A stretch of DNA of 13,437 nt from Gammaproteobacteria bacterium (GTDB lineage: Bacteria; Pseudomonadota; Gammaproteobacteria; Arenicellales; Arenicellaceae). The notes under the pieces are model-generated. The model had not been told where the DNA came from, did no database searches, and worked only from the letters and a program-made list of their open reading frames with translations. The position numbers were made by a program, and so were the translations under genes. Shown here in pieces: positions 1 through 7,398 of the stretch. Location: assembly GCA_030426005.1 (NCBI GenBank), contig JAUHZM010000053.1, positions 1 to 13,437 of the forward strand. Direction: 5' to 3'. Position 1 is the first letter of the stretch; the number at the start of each line of letters is the position of its first letter.

Positions 1-771
1 GCCCCGGAAACTCAAGCACAAAACTATGCGGCATTGGCGTGCCTGTATGCCGACGATGGCGCAGCCACGGCCTTGTTTCAGCGCCTCGGTCAAGCAACTG
101 GAGCAGCCTCCATTACCCAAGAGTACCGTCAAGCCGCTGGTAATATACTCACGCCAGCCCACTTAATGGAACTATTTGATGCGCAAGTCCCACCGCTGTG
201 GTACCAGGATGCAAATAGCACGGTGACCTTTATGTTGATTCATAAGGGGGTTGATACCAATGGACTCGCGGAACTGGTTGCGCCACTCGATGGCGTCGAA
301 TACGTGAATACCCTAGAGCGGACAGAAACAGCACTCAAACAACAACGTCTTTCGGCATTGCGTTTATTAGTATTGGCTTACGTATTTATTGCCGCGCTGA
401 TGGTACTAAGGTTTCGCCAACGGCAAGCCCTATGGTTAGTGGCAATTCCAGCTACCGCCACCGCCATGCTGTACATATGCAGTTTCGTATTTGGCTTTGC
501 CTTGAATTTGTTTCACGTGATGGCCTTGTTTCTGGTTTTGGGATTTGGCATGGACTACGCCATCTTTGTGCATGAACTTAAACAGCACGCACGCATCACA
601 TTGCAGGCAATTTTACTCTCCGCGGTCACCAGTTTGTTATCATTCGGTCTGCTGGGCCTGAGCAGCATCACCGTAGTCGCCAGTTTTGGCGCAACATTGT
701 TGGTCGGCAACCTGTTTAACCTGTGCGGGGCGTTGGTTTACGCACGCACACAATCTTCTTTAACAGCATGA
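1..771 (+). CDS. MMPL/RND-family exporter, C-terminal part (5' end outside window)
   Basis: The reading frame is open from base 1 with no credible start, so this is the last 256 residues of a larger inner-membrane protein. About 100 residues of soluble (periplasmic-type) sequence are followed by five hydrophobic helices. The second and third of these are joined by a short loop. The GMDYAIF segment (Asp codon at 553-555) matches the conserved Asp-Tyr of the proton-relay helix in RND/MMPL transporters. This fits the final transmembrane bundle of a roughly 750-800 residue MMPL protein. APE clusters encode such a protein (ApeM-like), thought to move the lipidated pigment or its precursor across the inner membrane. 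The stop overlaps the start of the ketoreductase (ATGA), indicating one transcript and translational coupling. Family assignment is firm; the cargo is inferred from context. Confidence 0.88.
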   Translation, partial: APETQAQNYAALACLYADDGAATALFQRLGQATGAASITQEYRQAAGNILTPAHLMELFDAQVPPLWYQDANSTVTFMLIHKGVDTNGLAELVAPLDGVEYVNTLERTETALKQQRLSALRLLVLAYVFIAALMVLRFRQRQALWLVAIPATATAMLYICSFVFGFALNLFHVMALFLVLGFGMDYAIFVHELKQHARITLQAILLSAVTSLLSFGLLGLSSITVVASFGATLLVGNLFNLCGALVYARTQSSLTA

Positions 772-1496
772 GTACAAAACGCGTTTTAGTCACGGGGGCG
801 AGTCGCGGTATCGGCGCTGCCACTGCCATTGAATTAGCCCGCCAGGGTTTCGACGTTACGGTTCATTATCATAGTAATCAGGCTGCGGCAGATGCCGTGT
901 GTGCCGAGATTTCTGCGCTTGGGCAAACCGCAAATACCATTCAGTTTGACGTTGGTGATCGTGCGACCACACGCCAAGCACTCGAGGCAGAAATCGATCA
1001 GAACGGCGCATTTTACGGCGTGGTGTGTAATGCGGGTATAGCGAAAGATGGTGCGTTCCCAGCCTTGCAAGACGAACAATGGGATTCTGTCATTCACACA
1101 AACCTGGACGGTTTTTACAATGTACTGCACCCCTTGATCATGCCGATGATACGACTCCGACAAGGCGGGCGCATTGTTACCTTGTCGTCCGTGTCTGGCT
1201 TGATCGGCAACCGAGGGCAAGTCAATTACAGCGCCGCTAAGGCCGGGATTATTGGCGCCACCAAAGCACTGGCCATCGAATTGGCAAAACGAAAAATCAC
1301 CGTCAACTGCGTAGCTCCGGGTGTTATTGAAACAGACATGACCGAAGCAATTCACGAAGAAGAAGCTAAAAAGATGATTCCGATGGGGCGCTTTGGACAG
1401 CCACAGGATATCGCGGCAGCGGTTGCGTACCTTATGTCAGACTCAGCATCGTACGTTACGCGCCAGGTACTGAGCGTAAATGGCGGAATGTGCTAA
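768..1496 (+). CDS. fabG: 3-ketoacyl-ACP reductase, FabG/SDR family (ApeQ-like)
   Basis: This is a 242-residue classical short-chain dehydrogenase that would reduce 3-ketoacyl-ACP to 3-hydroxyacyl-ACP with NADPH in each polyene extension cycle. The nucleotide-binding motif TGASRGIG is at residues 9-16 and CNAG at 87-90. The catalytic triad is Ser141 in LSSVSG, Tyr154 and Lys158 in YSAAK. PGVIETDM at 184-191 and the C-terminal VNGGMC are typical of FabG. I chose the ATG at 768 because the protein then begins exactly at the usual FabG N-terminus and overlaps the exporter stop by four bases. An upstream in-frame start at 723 would add 15 unlike residues. There is no strong Shine-Dalgarno sequence, so coupling is likely. 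It could serve general fatty acid synthesis, but the context favours the pigment pathway. Confidence 0.93.
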   Translation: MSTKRVLVTGASRGIGAATAIELARQGFDVTVHYHSNQAAADAVCAEISALGQTANTIQFDVGDRATTRQALEAEIDQNGAFYGVVCNAGIAKDGAFPALQDEQWDSVIHTNLDGFYNVLHPLIMPMIRLRQGGRIVTLSSVSGLIGNRGQVNYSAAKAGIIGATKALAIELAKRKITVNCVAPGVIETDMTEAIHEEEAKKMIPMGRFGQPQDIAAAVAYLMSDSASYVTRQVLSVNGGMC

Positions 1497-1535
1497 GCAT
1501 GGTATATTGGTCCTGAATTAGAATCACGTCATCTT

Positions 1536-2876
1536 ATGGTCGAACGAGTTGCAATAATCGGTGCGGGGCCAGCAGGTTGTGCGCTTGCGTGCATGCTGAC
1601 TGAACGCGGCATTCACACCACCGTGTATGACAGCGATAAGACGCCAGACTTATTGGTTGGTGAATCACTGGTTCCGGCGGTGATCCCGATTTTGCGCCGT
1701 TTAGGCATTGAAGAACGCGTGGCGGAAATCTCGCATATAAAACGTGGCGCAGCGCTGCGACACGGCAATGGCAATCGCGTTGATTTTGAATTCCAGAACT
1801 TTGGTAGGGATTACCCGAATTATTCGTACAACATCCCTCGTCCGGGCTTTGATCGATTGATGCGCACACGCGCCGAAGAACTCGGTGTGCAATTCGTAAG
1901 CCATAAAGCCAGCGTAGAAAAAGTTATTGACGATCCTAACCGCGAACTGAGCTTGTCTAAAGACAGTCTTATTGCCGGCGGTTACACACCCGACTCTCCA
2001 CCAGACCTTTTGGTGGATGCCACCGGTCGAGCACGCCTGTTCAGTCGCAAATTGGGTATCACAGCACAGCGAGGTCCGCGTAACGACGTTGCCCACTTCG
2101 CACACTTTGAAAATTTTGCCGCCGACTCTGTGTTACCCGGCCAGGTTGTCTTGTCGGTATTGCGTTGTGGTTGGTCGTGGCAAATTCCGCTCACTGAGAC
2201 CGTGACCTCGGTCGGTATTGTGCTGGATAAACACGCAGCCCGTGATTATGGCGCTACCGCCGCTGAGCGGCTCGACGCGGTAATTGAAGATAATTCGCTG
2301 CTCAATTTAGCCGGTGCACATCGTACGCGAGTCAGCGACGTAATGACCTACAGCAACTACCAACTCATCAGCGATCAAGCGTTCGGCAAAGGTTGGATTC
2401 TGTTGGGTGACGCCTTGGGCTTTGTCGACCCGATGTTGTCACCCGGCGTTTTTATGGCGCTGGAATCTGCCGCGGTGATGGATGAACTGGTGTTTGCGAA
2501 GACAGTGCACAATATTGCTCAAGGCGCTCAGGCGTACTACGACCACATGCTCGACTGGCATGCAGCCTGGGGTAAGTTGATTGCGTATTTTTACGATGGT
2601 CGCTTACTCAGCATGGGTGCTGTTCGAGATCACATTCGTCAGCACGCTGGCCCATTCTCACTCAGTCGGTATGCTGAACCCTTCGTGAGTCGTGCGTTGT
2701 CACAGTTAGTGTCCGGTGTAAAAACACGTGGACCTTTGCCGCAAGCTATCCTACACCATTCTTGTCGCCACTTGATCAAAGACCCCCAAATACCCGAACA
2801 GAATAAGATTCGTCGCTCACTTGACGAGACCAGCAGCCTAAAACTAACCGTGCACAATCAGTCCGCAGTCGCCTGA
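1536..2876 (+). CDS. FAD-dependent halogenase-like oxidoreductase (first of two)
   Basis: This 446-residue flavoprotein starts directly with a Rossmann FAD site, GAGPAG at residues 9-14. VGES follows at 41-44, DATGR at 161-165, and a second FAD motif GDALGFVDPMLSPG at 291-304. Two features point to the flavin-dependent halogenase branch. One is W213-S-W-Q-I-P218, an exact WxWxIP motif. The other is Lys69 in HIKRGAALRHG, at the place where CmlS-type halogenases carry the catalytic Lys that relays HOCl/HOBr. Xanthomonadins are brominated aryl polyenes, so halogenation of the aryl head is plausible. A hydroxylase or desaturase-type oxidoreductase of the same superfamily remains possible, since these motifs do not prove halogenation. 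The gene lies 39 bases after the ketoreductase on the same strand and converges on the next gene with a 19-base overlap. No good Shine-Dalgarno sequence is visible. Confidence 0.82.
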   Translation: MVERVAIIGAGPAGCALACMLTERGIHTTVYDSDKTPDLLVGESLVPAVIPILRRLGIEERVAEISHIKRGAALRHGNGNRVDFEFQNFGRDYPNYSYNIPRPGFDRLMRTRAEELGVQFVSHKASVEKVIDDPNRELSLSKDSLIAGGYTPDSPPDLLVDATGRARLFSRKLGITAQRGPRNDVAHFAHFENFAADSVLPGQVVLSVLRCGWSWQIPLTETVTSVGIVLDKHAARDYGATAAERLDAVIEDNSLLNLAGAHRTRVSDVMTYSNYQLISDQAFGKGWILLGDALGFVDPMLSPGVFMALESAAVMDELVFAKTVHNIAQGAQAYYDHMLDWHAAWGKLIAYFYDGRLLSMGAVRDHIRQHAGPFSLSRYAEPFVSRALSQLVSGVKTRGPLPQAILHHSCRHLIKDPQIPEQNKIRRSLDETSSLKLTVHNQSAVA

Positions 2877-4264
2877 TCCACTTGCAATTGCCAGGTTTTG
2901 TTTGCGGTTGGTATCAGCCACACATTTCGTTCCCGGTCGATTTTACCGCCCAGGGCTACCACCACGCGATCCACAATCCGCACACCACGCGCTGCCATTG
3001 AAGAGAAATCGTCGAGTCCATTGTTGGGGAAGTTGCCACGCGTGCGATGAATATTAAACTGGCTAGCAAAACGTCTATTGAAGCTGGCTTCAACGCCGCT
3101 GCGGCCTAACATAGCACCAAGCATTCCGCCCCAGGTTGCGGCTGGGTTATCGGAATCCCAGCCCATTAACACAGCCAGTTTGATGGTTTCCTGCAAGTCC
3201 CCCTCGCCGAAAAACAGGCCGATCAGGCTCGCACCAAAATTGATTCCAGCGGCAAAACAACCGTTGCAGTACAGTTCTCTGCTGGTGATGTCGTAACCTG
3301 CGGCCTGCTCTACCTGATATCGCTGATACAGCGCATCGCGAACTTCTTCCCATGGTTGCTGACGCTGATAAGACTGCCAGACAAAGTCATACATGTCGGC
3401 CACATACGATTCAGCTGGCAAAACTGAGCGTGCCTTCTGCGCCATCCACTGAGTTTGATCCTGCGACGACCACGTCGTATCCACGGCCGAGACCAGCGAA
3501 TACATGACCACATAAAACTGGGCAGCCCAGGCCGCATTGTCACGCGCGGTGGTATGAATCGGTAGTTGTGCCATTTTGAGTGCATAATCTGGGCGCGTTG
3601 GCGCAAACAAACCGAAGATCTCGGTGGTCAGCTGCGCATCGATCATGTCGGTGTGCGGATTACGCGCCGGATCACTGGTACCTGGTGGCAACACGCCTTC
3701 ACGCATCAAATCATGTGCCTGTTGATTGGATACCCATAAGTAGTTTTCGACCTCACCTTGCTCAGTTTTAAACGGTGTGTTGGCATCCGAGTAGATATGG
3801 TTAAGCCAGCCATCACGAATCTGTTCAGGTGTGAGAAGCGTGGTTTGGTGTTGTTCTAATAGAAACTGATACAGATACTCAATGTCGGTGTCGTCGTCTG
3901 CGCCCCAAGTACCACCTTCGTCCTCAAATACCCAATCAATGGTCGCGGACAGATCACTCGGGACTCCCTGCCCCCAGATGCTCGGCTGGTCTGGCGTACG
4001 CCAGTCCGTACGAGTGTAAAACTCACCGTGTGGTCCGGGACCGCCGATCTTATCCATTTCCGTTACCAGGCCAGTCCAGTTGGCAATACATTGTGCCAAC
4101 CAAAACCCTTCTAAACGGTCCTGATAGCGTGCTCGATCAACCTCCGTATAGGTTTTTTGACTCTGCTCTTCGTGTGGCAAGTGCGCCTGAGTTACACAGC
4201 CGCTTAACAACGCAATAAGGAGTGAACACCAGAAACAACGCAGGCGCAGCAAGGTAATACCCAT
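2858..4264 (-). CDS. Predicted lipoprotein with ADP-ribosylglycohydrolase-like domain
   Basis: The protein has 468 residues. Residues 1-23 form a lipoprotein signal: a basic start, a hydrophobic stretch and the lipobox LLSGC with Cys23. The next residue is Val rather than Asp, which favours the outer membrane. The rest resembles the all-helical ADP-ribosylglycohydrolase fold. DDDTDIEY at 123-130 corresponds to the family's TDDT metal motif, and GWDSDNPAATWGG at 368-380 to the second metal motif (D-x-D-T then AA). However, the N-terminal G-D-A motif appears as WLAQCIANWTG (55-65) without its Asp, and the second motif has Asn373 in place of Thr. Known members remove ADP-ribose from proteins or small molecules, normally in the cytoplasm, so the substrate here is unknown. 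The gene sits 37 bases downstream of the secreted helical-repeat gene and is probably co-transcribed with it. Fold call good; activity uncertain. Confidence 0.75.
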   Translation of the reverse strand: MGITLLRLRCFWCSLLIALLSGCVTQAHLPHEEQSQKTYTEVDRARYQDRLEGFWLAQCIANWTGLVTEMDKIGGPGPHGEFYTRTDWRTPDQPSIWGQGVPSDLSATIDWVFEDEGGTWGADDDTDIEYLYQFLLEQHQTTLLTPEQIRDGWLNHIYSDANTPFKTEQGEVENYLWVSNQQAHDLMREGVLPPGTSDPARNPHTDMIDAQLTTEIFGLFAPTRPDYALKMAQLPIHTTARDNAAWAAQFYVVMYSLVSAVDTTWSSQDQTQWMAQKARSVLPAESYVADMYDFVWQSYQRQQPWEEVRDALYQRYQVEQAAGYDITSRELYCNGCFAAGINFGASLIGLFFGEGDLQETIKLAVLMGWDSDNPAATWGGMLGAMLGRSGVEASFNRRFASQFNIHRTRGNFPNNGLDDFSSMAARGVRIVDRVVVALGGKIDRERNVWLIPTANKTWQLQVDQATAD

Positions 4265-4301
4265 GAACAGAATCTTCTATTAGAGTAAGGTAAGTCGTGC
4301 T

Positions 4302-5066
4302 TTAAAGGTAAGCAGCGTATTTTTTAGCGTACTTACGTAATTTCCCTACCTTTGCATCACGGGCGATTTCTTCCAACAGAGGCTTAGCCTCACGGTTACC
4401 CGTCTCAGCCATCGCCTTGATCAACCAGGCAATGGCATCCACTTGCGCTTCGTCACCACCACTAGCCTGTGACCACTCCTTGCTTAAGCGTTGCTGCGCC
4501 AATCGAATTAGATCCTGATCACTCTTGTGCCCGAAATACACCCGTTTTGCGCCCATACGGACTAATTCATAGTCGCTTGCATTAAGCATGTTCACGACGC
4601 GAGTTTCCTCTAAACGACCCGCTGGTGCGAATTCCAAACCCGCAGAAATCACTGGGTTCCAAGATTGATACTTTGGCAAACGCGCCAACGCTAGTTTGGC
4701 ATTTTTACGCACTTTCTTGGATTTAGCGTTTTTACTGGTCTCGCTCAATACAGTACGAAACTCTGGGTTACCGGATAAGGCGAGTGTTTTGGCGTACCAG
4801 GACGCACGCTCTACATCGCGCTTATCTTTACTCTGGCGCAGCTTAACCAAAGCATCCGCCACCGGACCGTAGACTTCTTTGCTGGTGTATCCCGCCCATA
4901 TCAAGGTATCCATTTTTTCGCGTTGCAGTACAAAATTATCACCTGTGAATGCTGCTTTGTAGGCGGCCACTTCGGCATCAATATCAGCCTGGGCGGCACT
5001 GGCGTGATGGCTCAAAAAGCTCAAGGCAAAGGTGAAAACAAGCATTAAGGGGAAAAACTTAGTCAT
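4302..5066 (-). CDS. Secreted alpha-helical (HEAT-like) repeat protein, function unknown
   Basis: The protein has 254 residues and a Sec signal peptide: MTKFF, a hydrophobic core and ASAA at 22-25, with cleavage expected near residue 24 or 25. There is no lipobox Cys, so it should be periplasmic or secreted. The mature part is Lys-rich and predicted helical. Two segments, about 89-128 and 213-252, match each other at a constant offset of 124 residues. Both run W, then GN-x-E, then L-x-E, then AK-x-x-K-x-RK-x-AK, like duplicated HEAT/armadillo-type units that bind a partner. I do not recognise a specific family and assign no enzyme role. A clear ribosome binding site GGAG lies five bases before the ATG (5072-5075). 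It is first in a likely two-gene operon with the downstream lipoprotein, suggesting the two act together in the envelope. Confidence 0.7.
   Translation of the reverse strand: MTKFFPLMLVFTFALSFLSHHASAAQADIDAEVAAYKAAFTGDNFVLQREKMDTLIWAGYTSKEVYGPVADALVKLRQSKDKRDVERASWYAKTLALSGNPEFRTVLSETSKNAKSKKVRKNAKLALARLPKYQSWNPVISAGLEFAPAGRLEETRVVNMLNASDYELVRMGAKRVYFGHKSDQDLIRLAQQRLSKEWSQASGGDEAQVDAIAWLIKAMAETGNREAKPLLEEIARDAKVGKLRKYAKKYAAYL
4311..4430 (-). repeat. Protein-level repeat copy 2 inside the secreted helical protein
   Basis: This encodes residues 213-252, the partner of copy 1 at an offset of 124 residues. The matching positions are W214, G223-N224, E226, L231, E233, A238-K239, K242, R244-K245 and A247-K248. 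It ends two residues before the C-terminus. Confidence 0.6.
4683..4802 (-). repeat. Protein-level repeat copy 1 inside the secreted helical protein
   Basis: This encodes residues 89-128. It shares with the second copy the positions W90, G99-N100, E102, L107, E109, A114-K115, K118, R120-K121 and A123-K124. It is seen by aligning the translation; the DNA itself is diverged. Confidence 0.6.
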
Positions 5067-5220
5067 GACAGCTCCATGTTAGCGTGATTACGAGAGGACT
5101 GAGTATAGCGCGTGGCGCACGAGACCGGCAGGCGTTAGGGAATTTCTAGGTTGTGTTTTTCGAAATAGGTTAGAATTTTAGCTCACAAAGACAACGCAGC
5201 CATTTCTCCCAGCCTCATTC
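5067..5220. promoter_or_regulatory. Divergent intergenic spacer with probable promoters for both directions
   Basis: This is the only spacer longer than 40 bases, lying between divergent starts, so promoters for both flanking genes should be here. On the minus strand TATACT (5102-5107) is a good -10 candidate placed 35 bases before the ATG, but no convincing -35 is seen at 16-18 bases. On the plus strand TAGAAT (5171-5176) could be a -10. The TTGTGT at 5151-5156 is only 14 bases from it, too close for a standard sigma-70 promoter. No operator palindrome was recognised. Confidence 0.4.
5072..5075 (-). promoter_or_regulatory. Ribosome binding site GGAG for the secreted helical protein
   Basis: GGAG on the minus strand is followed by five bases and then ATG (5066-5064). 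It supports this start, which also places the signal peptide correctly. Confidence 0.6.
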
Positions 5221-6111
5221 GTGACTCATCAGATCAATACCCAACCGGTTCCGCGTTGTGGCAACCTTACCGCCGACGAGTTTGTTCGCGACTATAAAAA
5301 TCCATTAAAACCGGTCGTACTCACCGACCTTACTCGCGATTGGGTTGCCCGCGATAAGTGGTCACTGGATTACCTCAAACAGATCGCAGGCGAACAAACT
5401 GTCCCGGTTTACAGCAGTTTGCCAGCCAAGGGAAAACAACATCAACATGCGGCTGAACGGCATATTAAGTTGGGCGAGTACCTGAATCTACTCCAGGCCG
5501 GTGAGAATGATCTGCGTATGTTCTTTTATAACCTGCTGGAGAATGTGCCCAGCATGTTGGATGACTTTGAATACCCAGACCTCGGCATGAAATTCTTTCG
5601 ACGCTTACCGGTGCTGTTTGTTGGTGGACGCGGTGCGAAGGTGCAGATGCATTACGACATTGATCTGGCGAATTTACTGCTGTGTCATTTTGGTGGCCCT
5701 AAACGAGTATTGCTGATACCGCCTGAGCAAACACAATTGATGTATAAGGTGCCGTACTCGTTCAGTGCCCTACACGCGGTGGACTTCGATGAACCGGATT
5801 TCAATCGGTATCCAGCCTTGCAGTATCTTCGCGGTGAAGTGGCCGAATTGCAGCACGGCGATGCCTTGTATATCCCGTCCGGTTACTGGCATTTCATCGA
5901 ATATCAGGATATCGGTTTTTCCATGACCTTACGCTCGATGCCGACACGATTTCAAGATCGCGCCACGCTACTCAAAAACATTTTTGTGACGCGAACCGTT
6001 GAAGGACTCATGCGCAAGATAATGGGTCAACGCTGGAATGATCGTAATGAGCGCTTGGCTGTAGCACGTACGAACGCGGCAGTCGCTCAGCACGCGTCCT
6101 TCAGTAAATGA
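5221..6111 (+). CDS. Cupin_8/JmjC-type Fe(II)/2-oxoglutarate-dependent hydroxylase
   Basis: This 296-residue cytosolic protein has the cupin_8 (FIH/JmjC-like) double-stranded beta-helix. The iron ligands are visible as the H144-Y-D146 pair and the distal His224 in IPSGYWHF. Lys161 in GGPKRVLLIPP fits the residue that binds the 2-oxoglutarate carboxylate. The N-terminal F-V-R-D-Y-K-N-P-L-K-P-V-V-L segment is the usual entry to this family. Relatives hydroxylate amino acid side chains in proteins or small molecules; the substrate cannot be read from sequence. The start is GTG at 5221: the frame upstream is closed by TAG at 5179-5181 and holds no other usual start, though no Shine-Dalgarno sequence is evident. 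The stop abuts the stop of the convergent ketosynthase with no bases between (shared TGATCA). It could tailor the pigment or act on an unrelated target. Confidence 0.85.
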   Translation: MTHQINTQPVPRCGNLTADEFVRDYKNPLKPVVLTDLTRDWVARDKWSLDYLKQIAGEQTVPVYSSLPAKGKQHQHAAERHIKLGEYLNLLQAGENDLRMFFYNLLENVPSMLDDFEYPDLGMKFFRRLPVLFVGGRGAKVQMHYDIDLANLLLCHFGGPKRVLLIPPEQTQLMYKVPYSFSALHAVDFDEPDFNRYPALQYLRGEVAELQHGDALYIPSGYWHFIEYQDIGFSMTLRSMPTRFQDRATLLKNIFVTRTVEGLMRKIMGQRWNDRNERLAVARTNAAVAQHASFSK

Positions 6112-7362
6112 TCACAACGCCTTGGCACTGCGTACAATCAGCGACGTATTAATGCCGCCAAAGGCAAAATTGTTGGTCATAAAGGTGGTAGCTTTAAGGT
6201 CTCTTGGCGCACCCATGACGTAATCAAGGTCCGCGCAACGTTCATCAACCTCAGTGAGATTCAAGGTTGGCGCCAACCAGCCTTCGTCCATCATGTTAAG
6301 ACTGGCCCATAATTCAAATGCGCCACACGCACCTAGGCCATGCCCGGTATAACTTTTTAGCGAGTTAATCGGCTTCTTGCCAACCACATCGAAGGTCGCA
6401 TGGCTTTCAAACACATCACCATGATCGGTTGCAGTGGCATGCGCAGAAACAAAATCAATGTCGTCTGGCTGCAAACCTGAATCTTCCATTGCCAGTTCCA
6501 TCACGCGTTGCATGGTCGCCTGCCGTGGTCGCACAATGTGCCCGCCGTCGGTGTTGGTGCCATAGCCAATGACCTCGGCCAAAATTGTGGCTCCACGCGC
6601 GACGGCATGATCATAGGATTCGAGAATCAAGGTCGTGGCGCCCTCGCCTAATACCAGACCGTCGCGGGCTTTATCGAACGGGCTCGGTGCGCTTTCTGGA
6701 TTATCGTTTTTAAGGCTGGCCGCGAAAATGGTATCGAATACCGCCGCCTGCGTCACACACAGTTCTTCGGCACCGCCCGCGATCATAGCTAGCTGCTGGC
6801 CAGCGCGAATGGCTTCATAGGCATAACCAACACCCTGGCTACCCGCTGTGCAGGCACTCGATGTGGTGTACATACGCCCCTGGGTTCCAAAGTAAACGCC
6901 AATATTCACCGCCGCGGTATGACTCATCATACGGATGTAGGTGGTGGTGGTGACGTCTTCCATTGACTGCTCAGACAACAACTTAAAAAACTCCATACCA
7001 GCGGCACTGCTGCCGGTGGCAGACCCAAAGCTGACGCCCATATCGCCGCTTTGCACTAAGGGGTCGCCCAACAATCCCGCTTGCTCCAACGCTCGCTCAG
7101 TGGCCAAAACCGCCATGCGAGCCACGCGCCCCATGGGGCGCTTTTGTTTGGCTCGATAGTGTTTGGGCAGCTCAAAGTCGGCAACTGGCGCGGCCAAACG
7201 CGTGCGCAATTCTGGGTATTGATCCCATTCGTGCATATAACGTACGGCATTCTTCTGAGCCAGCAAACTGCTGCGAACCTGATCCCAGCTATCACCCAAC
7301 GGTGAGATATTCCCCGCACCGGTAATGACGACACGCTGCGGATTACGCAAATTTTGCTTCAT
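6112..7362 (-). CDS. Beta-ketoacyl-ACP synthase, complete C-H-H active site (ApeR/FabF-like)
   Basis: This is a 416-residue condensing enzyme of the usual FabB/FabF length. The catalytic Cys171 is in TTSSACTAGS, His308 in SAHATATDHGD, Lys336 and His341 in SLKSYTGHGLGACG, and the glycine-rich NNFAFGG loop lies near the C-terminus. It should perform decarboxylative Claisen condensation of malonyl-ACP with an acyl or aryl starter. In APE systems one ketosynthase works with a chain-length-factor partner and another (ApeR) is a stand-alone enzyme. Its position at the end of the operon, away from the chain-length factor, suggests the stand-alone role. The ATG is preceded by AGGGGA (7373-7378 on the minus strand), giving it its own ribosome binding site after a 36-base gap. 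Catalytic assignment is firm; the division of labour with the other ketosynthase is inferred. Confidence 0.93.
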   Translation of the reverse strand: MKQNLRNPQRVVITGAGNISPLGDSWDQVRSSLLAQKNAVRYMHEWDQYPELRTRLAAPVADFELPKHYRAKQKRPMGRVARMAVLATERALEQAGLLGDPLVQSGDMGVSFGSATGSSAAGMEFFKLLSEQSMEDVTTTTYIRMMSHTAAVNIGVYFGTQGRMYTTSSACTAGSQGVGYAYEAIRAGQQLAMIAGGAEELCVTQAAVFDTIFAASLKNDNPESAPSPFDKARDGLVLGEGATTLILESYDHAVARGATILAEVIGYGTNTDGGHIVRPRQATMQRVMELAMEDSGLQPDDIDFVSAHATATDHGDVFESHATFDVVGKKPINSLKSYTGHGLGACGAFELWASLNMMDEGWLAPTLNLTEVDERCADLDYVMGAPRDLKATTFMTNNFAFGGINTSLIVRSAKAL

Positions 7363-7372
7363 GGTTGATTGA

Positions 7373-7378
7373 TCCCCT
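7373..7378 (-). promoter_or_regulatory. Ribosome binding site AGGGGA for the terminal ketosynthase
   Basis: AGGGGA on the minus strand lies 10 bases before the ATG at 7362. It is the only right-arm gene with a spacer long enough to carry a free-standing site, so its translation is probably initiated independently. Confidence 0.55.
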
Positions 7379-7398
7379 AAGTGATTATCGCTCGCCGC

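Noticed and set aside
723..767. Upstream in-frame start for the ketoreductase
   Set aside because: Adds 15 residues unlike any FabG N-terminus; the ATG at 768 gives the canonical start and an ATGA overlap.
834..1355. Minus-strand open frame of 173 codons
   Set aside because: Antisense shadow of the ketoreductase, whose full SDR motif set is intact.
1497..1535. Possible promoter or terminator between the ketoreductase and the first flavoprotein
   Set aside because: An isolated TATATT-like string without a matching -35, and no stem-loop with a T-run; the genes are more simply one operon.
5151..5176. Sigma-70 promoter TTGTGT-TAGAAT for the hydroxylase
   Set aside because: The 14-base spacer is too short for a normal promoter; kept only as part of the spacer description.
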